A DNA stretch of 11,591 nt, taken from contig JANWZG010000072.1 of assembly GCA_025054735.1 (NCBI GenBank), forward strand, positions 1-11,591. The letters are read 5' to 3'. The stretch's first letter is position 1. Every line of letters begins with the position of its first letter. This stretch comes from Cyanobacteriota bacterium (GTDB lineage Bacteria; Cyanobacteriota; Cyanobacteriia; SKYG9). The translations under genes and the position numbers were made by a program. The notes beneath the pieces were generated by a model. That model saw only the letters and a list, made by a program, of their open reading frames with translations. It made no database searches and had not been told where the DNA came from. Of the stretch, positions 5,395 through 11,591 are shown piece after piece.

Positions 5395-7242
5395 TTACTG
5401 GCTACGCGAACGATCGCTGCCAGGTTTGCGGACAAATCCTGCCGCTATTCCCCTGGTTGGGTTCCGCAGCCAGACATCAGGCTCGATTTCAAAGGCACAG
5501 GGTAATGGTGCAGACCAGCATAGTGCACTTTGGTCTGAAGACATAGGTTTGGGTGACCAATAGATAATGTCATTGGTGGTTTTTTGTACGATCGGACTTT
5601 GCTGCATAGGAGGTGGTAGCCATAGGCGAGGTGCAGCAGTGATGCCAATGCTGATAGTGACCATGCCGATGCTTCCATAGGTTGCTAATGTGAGTTGTTG
5701 TGAGTATCTAGCTGATACTTGAGCAGTCTTCTGGCACCAGCCTAGGAAATAACGACCTATCCACTGGTGAAATCCTAGAGCTAGGAACAGCGCCCCCATG
5801 AGGACGAGATAAGGAATTGTGAATCTAGGCATGGGTGAAGTTCTGAACAGAAACAGGAGACAACCCAATGCTGTTCCACTTAACCATAGGCAAATACGAC
5901 GTATCTGGGGGTCTAGCCACCAAAGAACACTCAAAGCTAGCACTAACCAACTAATGCTTCCGATACCGATCAGTTTGTGGACAGGGCTTTGACGAAACCA
6001 AGCCCACATGGCCCATAACCATGACTGCAGGGTAGTAGGGGCATTTTGCCCTTGAAACCATTTGGTAACGCTATGGGTACTCTCGGCTACAGCTTTTGCA
6101 TAATCAGATGCAGGAGACCACGGTAACTCCAAGCACAATAGATTCGAGGGATATAACGGACAACCTGAGGTGATGATGTTGGAGGCTAGCATAGGGGCAA
6201 TGATTAGTGACAACAGTGCTATTCCTAGCAGCGATCGTCGCCACGTGAACTGGCCTTGCCCTAGCCAAAAGCAACTAGCAATGACGACTAGGGGAATGGC
6301 AACTAGTTTCATAGTCATGGCCCCTGCTGCTAGCAGTAGGGGTATGGCTGGGTTAGCGGTAGATGATGTCGGTGATTGCAGGCATACAACCATAGCCCAA
6401 GCTGTCAGACCCACTAGTACCATCACAGGCAAATCAGGTGATGCGGATATCAAAATTACTGAGAATAGGGAATAGACCAACGTAAGGGTCAGTATCATGG
6501 CTAAGTACAGCACTAAGAACCAATCGCTTAACTGTGCCTTGGGCCGACTACAGTGATGTAGACCAACCCACAAGCTCAAAACGGCGCTTAGGACAACAAA
6601 GCCATTGGCGATCGCGGCTGCTCGTGCTCCTAACACAGGTGGATTGAACGGTGCTGCCAAAGCAAACCAAGAGGAGCCAAACCCATAGTGACTGAATAGG
6701 AGCGCCACACCTGGAACCGTGCCATAGTTAGCCAACCACTGGATAGACCCGTAATGGTACAGCCCTGTATCAATCCAAGTGACTGGGTGAGTTGTCAGGG
6801 CTGCTAATACAGTGGCTATGCCAACTCCTAGAGCCAGCCGCCGAATTGAAAGGTGTTGCTTGAGTGCCAAAAGCTGGTTACGGTTGTGGGGCGATCGTAA
6901 AGCCAGCGCCACTAGTCCTGCAGTGACAAGACCACCAACAACAGGAGACAACGGTACAACTAAGGCCGTTGCTTGCAGAGATACAGCAAGGATGATTAGG
7001 CCCAGCCAAAGTGCTGCAATCCCTCGATCACCTATGCGTGCAAAACCTACTTGAGCATCAGAGACTTGGGAATTGCCGGAAACCTTGGGGTTGCTCAAAG
7101 AGTCAGCACCTGGCACCGTCGGTCGCTCACCACAATCAGTACTAATGCTTGCTAGGCCGACCTGTAGGCTAGTTAGAGCCGCAGTGCCAATTATTTCACA
7201 AACAACAACTAGGATGACCCAAGCCAGCAAAAAATACAGCAT
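5395..7242 (-). CDS. Large polytopic membrane protein, LIC_10190-family-like
   Basis: The 615-residue product is an integral membrane protein with about 12-14 hydrophobic helices, the first at residues 1-25. A loop motif WIDTGLYHYGSIQW (156-169), then YGTVPGVALLFSHYGFGSSW, and a soluble C-terminal tail with CWSAPLPC (575-582) and AAGFVRKPG match what I recall of LIC_10190-type proteins. Their function is unknown. The acidic residue in the first large loop plus many helices recalls GT-C glycosyltransferases, so a role in surface glycan or lipid-linked sugar chemistry is possible, but this is inference. The CWSAPLPC cysteines could form a disulfide. Residues 27-73 form an unusual polar Ser/Gly/Asp-rich loop between the first two helices. 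ATG 7242 starts directly with a helix; no clear ribosome binding site is seen. It lies 123 bases downstream of a same-strand ABC ATPase. Confidence 0.75.
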   Translation of the reverse strand: MLYFLLAWVILVVVCEIIGTAALTSLQVGLASISTDCGERPTVPGADSLSNPKVSGNSQVSDAQVGFARIGDRGIAALWLGLIILAVSLQATALVVPLSPVVGGLVTAGLVALALRSPHNRNQLLALKQHLSIRRLALGVGIATVLAALTTHPVTWIDTGLYHYGSIQWLANYGTVPGVALLFSHYGFGSSWFALAAPFNPPVLGARAAAIANGFVVLSAVLSLWVGLHHCSRPKAQLSDWFLVLYLAMILTLTLVYSLFSVILISASPDLPVMVLVGLTAWAMVVCLQSPTSSTANPAIPLLLAAGAMTMKLVAIPLVVIASCFWLGQGQFTWRRSLLGIALLSLIIAPMLASNIITSGCPLYPSNLLCLELPWSPASDYAKAVAESTHSVTKWFQGQNAPTTLQSWLWAMWAWFRQSPVHKLIGIGSISWLVLALSVLWWLDPQIRRICLWLSGTALGCLLFLFRTSPMPRFTIPYLVLMGALFLALGFHQWIGRYFLGWCQKTAQVSARYSQQLTLATYGSIGMVTISIGITAAPRLWLPPPMQQSPIVQKTTNDIIYWSPKPMSSDQSALCWSAPLPCAFEIEPDVWLRNPTRGIAAGFVRKPGSDRSRSQ

Positions 7243-7365
7243 AGTGCAGTATAGTATCGAGATGCCTTCATTGTGGAATTTTCAAACTGTATCATCCGCG
7301 ATCGTAGAACTCTCTCACTCCCCCTCTAGCTATTGTTTTACTCGGATGTTTCACCCCTGCCTACC

Positions 7366-8622
7366 CTAGGCACAGATAGCGAGGCCAGTGGCTGGGTCAA
7401 ACAGATGAATGCGCTCAGGAGCAACTGTCAACCCTAGGATGTCACCCTCGTTGACAGTAGCGTCAGGATGGAGGCGCACCTGCAATCTACTGGCCTCAGC
7501 GCCTGGCGTGTCAACTAGCACTACGGTCAAAAAGGTCTCGCTCCCCAAAGCTTCTACCCGTTGCACCTGCACCTTCAGAGCATTTGCTGTGGCTCGTCCC
7601 ACTTGCCAATGTTCTGGACGAACACCTAGGGTAACTGTGCTGCCAATGTAAGAAGCTATAGCTGGTTGCCAGTGATCGGGCAGGGTAAGAGTAACGCCAT
7701 AATGAGCGATCGTTGTAGCTGTAGTTACCTGCACAGGCAGAAAATTCATTGGGGGTGAGCCGATGAAGCCAGCGACGTATTGGTTAGCGGGGTGATTGTA
7801 CAGCTCCAGCGGATGAGCAACCTGCTGGATTTGCCCTGCGTGCATGACAGCAATGCGATCGCCCATCGTCATGGCTTCCACTTGGTCATGGGTGACATAA
7901 ATAGTAGTGATTCCTAGTTGTCGCTGCAAGTTCACAATTTGAGCACGGGTCTCTGTCCGCAATTGAGCATCCAGATTTGAAAGTGGCTCATCCATTAAAA
8001 ACACGGCTGGGTTGCGAGCCATCGCCCGCCCTAGGGCTACTCGTTGCTTTTGTCCACCAGAAAGTTGCCGAGGAAAGCGTTGCAACAGGTCATCAATCTG
8101 CAACATTTTTGCCACTGTTCGGACCCGTTGATCGATCGCTCGCTCTTGGGCAGACCAGTAGCGCCATCCTTTAGGCAACGGACGGGTGATGCTCGTGAGG
8201 AAAGCGTCTACCCATCTGAGTGAGGTTCCTGACTCGGAAGCAGCGACACCTGCACGGCGCAACCCGAAGGCCAAGTTGTCATACACTCGCATATGGGGAT
8301 AGAGAGCATAGTTTTGGAACACCATGGCGATATTTCGGTCTTTGGGCGGCAGGTCGTTTAAGCGGCGATCGCCCATCCAAATGTTGCCTGCTGTTACACT
8401 CTCTAGGCCAGCAATCAGCCGCAGTAGGGTGCTTTTGCCACAGCCAGAGGCCCCCACCAGTACCATAAATTCGCCATCCTCAATAGTTAGGTTGATGTTG
8501 CGCAATACAGGCACCTGATGATGGTCATGGGCACTAGCTTGCTGACGATCAGCCTCGTTACTGAGCTGTTGGCGATCGTGGGCAAAGCTTTTATAAACTG
8601 TTTCAAGCACTATTGAAGCCAC
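7366..8622 (-). CDS. ABC transporter ATP-binding protein, MalK/UgpC/GgtA type, with two insertions
   Basis: A second CUT1-type importer ATPase, 418 residues. Walker A is GASGCGKST (57-65), Q-loop Gln103, signature LSGGQ (187-191), Walker B VFLMDE (207-212), switch His245 (VTHDQVEAMT), then a C-terminal OB/TOBE domain with GSPPMNFLPV and LGVRPEHWQV. All catalytic residues are present. It is longer than the usual ~360-370 residues. About 19 extra residues rich in Gln, His and Asp interrupt the start of the nucleotide-binding domain (residues 15-36). About 33 extra residues lie between the Q-loop and the signature (about 122-165), in the helical subdomain that contacts permeases. The start is GTG 8622 (MASIVLETVYKSF), with AAGGA about 13 bases upstream. 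No permease gene is nearby. A solute such as glucosylglycerol, sucrose, trehalose or glycerol phosphate is possible by family, but unassigned. Confidence 0.92.
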   Translation of the reverse strand: MASIVLETVYKSFAHDRQQLSNEADRQQASAHDHHQVPVLRNINLTIEDGEFMVLVGASGCGKSTLLRLIAGLESVTAGNIWMGDRRLNDLPPKDRNIAMVFQNYALYPHMRVYDNLAFGLRRAGVAASESGTSLRWVDAFLTSITRPLPKGWRYWSAQERAIDQRVRTVAKMLQIDDLLQRFPRQLSGGQKQRVALGRAMARNPAVFLMDEPLSNLDAQLRTETRAQIVNLQRQLGITTIYVTHDQVEAMTMGDRIAVMHAGQIQQVAHPLELYNHPANQYVAGFIGSPPMNFLPVQVTTATTIAHYGVTLTLPDHWQPAIASYIGSTVTLGVRPEHWQVGRATANALKVQVQRVEALGSETFLTVVLVDTPGAEASRLQVRLHPDATVNEGDILGLTVAPERIHLFDPATGLAICA

Positions 8623-8737
8623 GGGGTTTGCAGCATCCTTTACAACGCATTACCTAGTGTACGGTACCCCAGTTCCCAGGAAACTTCCTGACGCTAAAAT
8701 TCGCCGTCCCTCCCTTTGCTCTCTTCCCCGCAAAAAC

Positions 8738-9553
8738 CTAAATTTGGTCAGGATCCAGTCCCTGGCTGCGCAGGAGAGCTGCTAGTCGATCAGCCCGCTG
8801 GCGTTCTGCTTCGGCCCGTTGATGCTCCATCTCAGCCCATTGTGCAAGTTCCGATGCCGTCAATAGCCGCTCTCCAGTTTGGGCATTCTCCAGCACTACT
8901 TGTCCATCCTGCAAGCTGATCCACAACCCCAATACGCGAGAGAGAATCCGTCCATTCTCGTCAGGGGTAATAGGCTGATAGACGCTAGGCGCAACCAAGC
9001 GGTACCCAAGCACCTCTTCCCAGGTTTGTTGGCGACACTTCCGCCGATCGAAAATGATGTATTCCTGCACCTGAGCTTGGGCATAGTGCTGTACTTTAGT
9101 TTCTCGATCCACATGGCGATAGCGAGGGGACACGACTTCCATGATGACTGCTGGACGCACGCCCTCTTCCGCCACATCAAAGCTAGAACGATCGCGCTCT
9201 GGTTCTTTTACATTGAACACTACGGCAACGTCGGGGCAGTGATTCCCTAGGTCAATATCCCATTGGAAGGACAAATCGCCATAAACGCAAGTATTCGGCT
9301 GGTGCTGGAACCAGCGTTTAAGGAGGTCTTTGAGGGTGCTGACGATGCGATCGTGAAACGTGTCAATAGGCAAGTGGTCACCTTCCCTAGGATGTAAAAA
9401 CTCTGCGTCAGTTAGAGGTGTCCAGATAATCTCCTGGGTGCCATCAGGATGCTCAATCCATTCTTCATGCCAACCAGTTTCAGCAAAGTTAGGCTTGTCC
9501 GATGGAGTGGGTGTCGAGTTCGAGTTTTGGAGATTGGCGATCGTTGGAGTCAT
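8738..9553 (-). CDS. Uma2-family (DUF820) PD-(D/E)xK nuclease-fold protein with C-terminal coiled coil
   Basis: The product (271 residues) belongs to the Uma2/DUF820 family, greatly expanded in cyanobacteria and built on the restriction-endonuclease fold; the cellular role of the family is not established. Candidate active-site residues are Asp108 (CPDVAVV), Glu139 (VIMEVVSP) and Lys153 in ETKVQHY, followed by the typical VQEYIIFDRR strand. The fold covers about residues 45-215. After it, a charged Ala/Glu/Gln/Arg-rich helix at about 232-262 probably forms a coiled coil, a common tail in this family. It starts at ATG 9553 without a clear Shine-Dalgarno sequence. It shares strand with the ATPase 115 bases downstream and with another Uma2 gene 222 bases upstream, but the gaps argue for separate transcription. 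Confidence 0.87.
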   Translation of the reverse strand: MTPTIANLQNSNSTPTPSDKPNFAETGWHEEWIEHPDGTQEIIWTPLTDAEFLHPREGDHLPIDTFHDRIVSTLKDLLKRWFQHQPNTCVYGDLSFQWDIDLGNHCPDVAVVFNVKEPERDRSSFDVAEEGVRPAVIMEVVSPRYRHVDRETKVQHYAQAQVQEYIIFDRRKCRQQTWEEVLGYRLVAPSVYQPITPDENGRILSRVLGLWISLQDGQVVLENAQTGERLLTASELAQWAEMEHQRAEAERQRADRLAALLRSQGLDPDQI

Positions 9554-9775
9554 ACTCTACATCAACCCTGGAGTGGACTAGAGAATCAAGCTGGGATGAG
9601 CAATAAGTATCCTGATCATACTGGATTACAGTTGCTCCTGGGGAATGCCGCTACTGTAGCAGTGGCATCTCGCAAGTGCAAGGGGTGGTAGGCTTGCCTG
9701 ATTCAGAACATCCTATGCCCTAGGACTGCTATCTGGAATGGCTGCAAGTTTCTAGAAACCTGTTGTCACAATGGA
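9554..9775. other. Gene-free spacer between the two Uma2-family genes
   Basis: These 222 bases contain no supported gene. It holds a 12-base perfect palindrome GTTTCTAGAAAC (9748-9759) just after the upstream Uma2 gene and a short GCTAC/GTAGC inverted repeat (9650-9660). Since both flanking genes are on the minus strand, it should hold the promoter of the first and the 3' end of the second. I see no clear promoter or terminator. Confidence 0.35.
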
Positions 9776-10417
9776 CTATTGCTGGAGTTGTTGACGGATC
9801 CAATGACGCAGCTTAACTTCGGCAGCGACCTCATCGCGCCATGCTAGTTCTAGAAACTGATAGAGATCGGTTTTGCTCACTAGTGGAAAGGTAGGGGAGC
9901 GATCGCACTCCACATAGGCTCCCGCAGTTAACTGCAAAATCTGTAACTCTCGTCCATTAAACCGCCAGAACTCTGCTACTCCCATGCTGGCGTAGAGGGC
10001 ATTTTTATTCAGGTCGCTGTTGGTAATATCCACTTCCACCACCAGATCAGGAGCTGGATCCACGCTTAAGTCCACTTCATGATCGGCAACTAGGGAATAG
10101 TTTTGGATGTAGTAGCCATTGTCAGGCTCAGCACTCTTGAGCAAATCTTCCCGATCAAGGGTAGTTGATCCCATCGTTTTTAGCTTCATGCCCATTTCAG
10201 TCACAAGAATTAAAATAAAGCGCTCGATTAGACGAGCAGAGCGTTCATGGGCTTCTAGGGGCATAGTGATTTCTAACAGGCCATTGTCGTAAGTAAAGCG
10301 GGCGCGGGTATGGGCAGTCAACAGGGCCTGAATTTGCTTGAATGCTTGCCAGTCAAGACCACAAAAGGTGATGCGCTTTTCACCGATCGGCTTGGGGGGA
10401 GCTTCTATCAACATCAT
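9776..10417 (-). CDS. Uma2-family (DUF820) PD-(D/E)xK nuclease-fold protein, short form
   Basis: This second Uma2/DUF820 gene belongs to a different subgroup from its neighbour, with little visible identity. From ATG 10417 it has 213 residues. The N-terminal strand pair TRARFTYDNGLLEITMPLEAHE is typical (residues 37-58). The candidate catalytic set is Asp124 (APDLVVEVDIT), Glu128 and Lys138, with upstream EPDNGYYI (97-104) also conserved in the family. A VAEFWRFNG strand follows. It ends in a short basic/Gln helix (RHWIRQQLQQ) without a long coiled coil. GTG 10429 would add four residues and ATG 10414 would remove one; neither changes the call. The role is unknown. Divergent from the SDR gene to its right. 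Confidence 0.87.
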   Translation of the reverse strand: MMLIEAPPKPIGEKRITFCGLDWQAFKQIQALLTAHTRARFTYDNGLLEITMPLEAHERSARLIERFILILVTEMGMKLKTMGSTTLDREDLLKSAEPDNGYYIQNYSLVADHEVDLSVDPAPDLVVEVDITNSDLNKNALYASMGVAEFWRFNGRELQILQLTAGAYVECDRSPTFPLVSKTDLYQFLELAWRDEVAAEVKLRHWIRQQLQQ

Positions 10418-10475
10418 TGTCGTTACCACTCACATGCTGCTAAGGCGGATGCCTCTATTGTCTACGATCGCGCCC

Positions 10476-10490
10476 AGTTGAGACTCAACT
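10476..10490. repeat. Perfect 15-base inverted repeat in the divergent intergenic region
   Basis: AGTTGAG and CTCAACT flank a single A. It lies in the gap between the divergent Uma2 and SDR genes, 58 bases before the Uma2 start and 111 bases before the SDR start. The length and symmetry suit an operator for a dimeric repressor, but this is only a possibility. Confidence 0.5.
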
Positions 10491-10525
10491 CAGGTTATGC
10501 GATTCTGTATCATGCCCTGCTCCTA

Positions 10526-10559
10526 GGTTCTACCCGAATGACTAATCCATGTAGAAACC
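10526..10559 (+). repeat. Inverted repeat with one bulge upstream of the SDR gene
   Basis: GGTTCTAC (10526-10533) pairs with GTAGAAACC (10551-10559) with one unpaired A, enclosing a 17-base loop. It ends 42 bases before the SDR start codon. It could be a leader hairpin. No T-run follows. Confidence 0.35.
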
Positions 10560-10601
10560 AGCGATAATGTCCCTAACTGACTAGATACCGAGCTGTAACC
10601 T

Positions 10602-11585
10602 GTGAATGACCATAAGCGAATTTTTGTAACTGGTGCCAGTGGTTGTATTGGGCACTATATCTGCAACCAACTGATTCACCACACCACCCATGATCTGTAC
10701 CTGCTGGTGCGGAACCCAGCCAAGCTGAAGCTAGAGTTTGATCGCCCTGGTGTCACTGTGCTGGAGGGCAACATGCGGGACATCGAGCATTTTGCAGACC
10801 TGCTCAAGACCATCAATGTAGCAATTTTAACAGCAACAGCCTGGGGTGATCCCCAGGAAACAACGGACATTAACATCACCAAAACCCTACGGTTGATGAA
10901 TTTATTGGATCCAGTAGTCTGTGAACAGGTTCTCTACTTTTCCACTGCTAGCATTCTCAACCACGAGAACCAACTGTTGCCAGAAGCTTGGGAACTAGGC
11001 ACTGATTACATTCGCTCTAAGTATGAGTGCTACACCAAGTTGCCTCAGCTAGCGATCGCTCCTAAGATTACAGTGCTACTGCCGACTCTAGTGTTTGGCG
11101 GCGATGAAACGATGCCTTACTCCCATTTATCCTCTGGGCTGGCGGAAGTGGTGAAATGGATGCCTCTCATCCGCTTCTTTGGCACTGAAGGCAGCTTGCA
11201 CTTTATCCATGCCCAAGACATTGCTACGATCGTGACCTACTTGGTAGACAATCCTCCAGAAGAGCCGCGCCTGCAACAGATGGTGCTGGGTAACCCGCGC
11301 TTGAGTGTCAATGAGACGATCGAGCAATTTTGTAACTACTTGAACCTCAGGATTTATTTTCGCTTGCCCCTTACCCTGTGGTTTGCCAACATCATCATTA
11401 AGCTATTTCGCCTACAAATGGCAGCGTGGGACTACTTCAGCCTCAACTACCGCCATTTTTACTACAAGGATCCTGTCAGTCCAGCCCTGTTGGGCCTTCC
11501 TGCCTATTGTCCTACCTTGGCAGATGTGCTAAGAGCTACGGGTATTCCCCCTGGCAACGATAAGGGTAAACACTGGCGCAGATGA
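10602..11585 (+). CDS. NAD(P)-dependent epimerase/dehydratase-like protein (extended SDR)
   Basis: The 327-residue product is an extended short-chain dehydrogenase/reductase. The N-terminal Rossmann fold has TGASGCIG (10-17) for the dinucleotide, Asn/Arg around LLVRNPAK after the second strand, GNMRD (56-60), and FSTAS (113-117) with the likely catalytic Ser. The catalytic pair is YIRSK (Tyr136, Lys140). VLLPTLVFGG and FIHAQDIA (201-208) are typical of the sugar-nucleotide/isoflavone-reductase-like group. The C-terminal part has an unusual hydrophobic and aromatic stretch (about 252-290), perhaps for membrane contact or a large hydrophobic substrate. The loss of basic residue in the GxxR position suggests NAD rather than NADP, but this is weak. 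Start is GTG 10602; no in-frame ATG lies near. The substrate cannot be named. Basic tail KGKHWRR ends six bases before the window edge. Confidence 0.88.
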   Translation: MNDHKRIFVTGASGCIGHYICNQLIHHTTHDLYLLVRNPAKLKLEFDRPGVTVLEGNMRDIEHFADLLKTINVAILTATAWGDPQETTDINITKTLRLMNLLDPVVCEQVLYFSTASILNHENQLLPEAWELGTDYIRSKYECYTKLPQLAIAPKITVLLPTLVFGGDETMPYSHLSSGLAEVVKWMPLIRFFGTEGSLHFIHAQDIATIVTYLVDNPPEEPRLQQMVLGNPRLSVNETIEQFCNYLNLRIYFRLPLTLWFANIIIKLFRLQMAAWDYFSLNYRHFYYKDPVSPALLGLPAYCPTLADVLRATGIPPGNDKGKHWRR

Positions 11586-11591
11586 GGGAAC

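Larger units (their letters stand above)
657..11059. repeat. HIP1 octamers (GCGATCGC), at least 11 copies across the window
   Basis: Copies start at 657, 1899, 2525, 3082, 3493, 4498, 6608, 7855, 8365, 9899 and 11052. Nearly all lie inside coding regions. Random expectation is about 0.2. This highly iterated palindrome is a recognised cyanobacterial genome signature, linked to methylation and repair but without agreed function. Confidence 0.95.

Noticed and set aside
7248..7253. TATACT -10 box (minus strand) for the large membrane protein
   Set aside because: It lies only five bases before the ATG and has no matching -35, so it would need a leaderless transcript.
6170..7369. Plus-strand reading frames opposite the large membrane protein
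   Set aside because: Low-complexity Ala/Thr/Arg/Ser composition typical of antisense to hydrophobic coding sequence.
1679..8622. The two MalK-type ATPases as parts of one transporter locus
   Set aside because: They are on opposite strands about 4.6 kb apart, with unrelated genes between and no permeases.
8879..9250. 123-residue plus-strand frame opposite the first Uma2 gene
   Set aside because: No motif, and it lies fully within a gene with conserved nuclease-fold residues.
10521..10560. tRNA T-arm-like sequence (GGTTCTAC)
   Set aside because: No GGTTCRA consensus, acceptor stem or anticodon arm can be built around it.

Overview
This is cyanobacterial chromosome. The palindromic octamer GCGATCGC (HIP1) occurs at least 11 times in 11.6 kb, where chance predicts fewer than one. 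The gene content agrees: a RuBisCO assembly chaperone (Raf1), a Ycf49-like/DUF2499 membrane protein, a DprA-like protein of a cyanobacterial type, and two Uma2 (DUF820) nuclease-fold genes. Base composition looks moderate (near 50% GC) and fairly even, with no insertion sequence, phage gene, CRISPR array or RNA gene that I could recognise. The exact genus cannot be told from this sequence.

Left part, plus strand (1-4315). purF (first step of purine synthesis) is followed almost without a gap by a MalK/UgpC-type ABC ATPase. A gene-free 278-base stretch then holds several short repeats and inverted repeats. After it come raf1 and, seven bases later, a 60-residue two-helix membrane protein that looks translationally coupled to it.

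Middle (4316-5394). A compact repeat cluster with three back-to-back hairpins and a 13-base tandem repeat lies between the small membrane gene and a convergent DUF2499 gene. The DUF2499 gene is divergent from a DprA/LOG-like Rossmann-fold gene.

Right part, mainly minus strand (5395-10417). A 615-residue polytopic membrane protein resembling the LIC_10190 family lies downstream of a second MalK-type ATPase on the same strand. Two unlike Uma2-family genes follow, one with a C-terminal charged helix. The window ends with a plus-strand extended-SDR (NAD-dependent epimerase-like) gene, complete just before the edge.

How the genes work together: most neighbours appear functionally unrelated, as is usual in cyanobacteria. 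The plausible units are purF with the first ATPase, raf1 with the small membrane gene, and possibly the second ATPase with the LIC_10190-like gene. Both ATPases lack permease and binding-protein genes here, so they probably serve transporters encoded elsewhere. I found no convincing new multi-gene system. The points most worth checking are the raf1-linked membrane micro-protein, the hairpin cluster, the insertions in the second ATPase, and its link to the LIC_10190-like protein.
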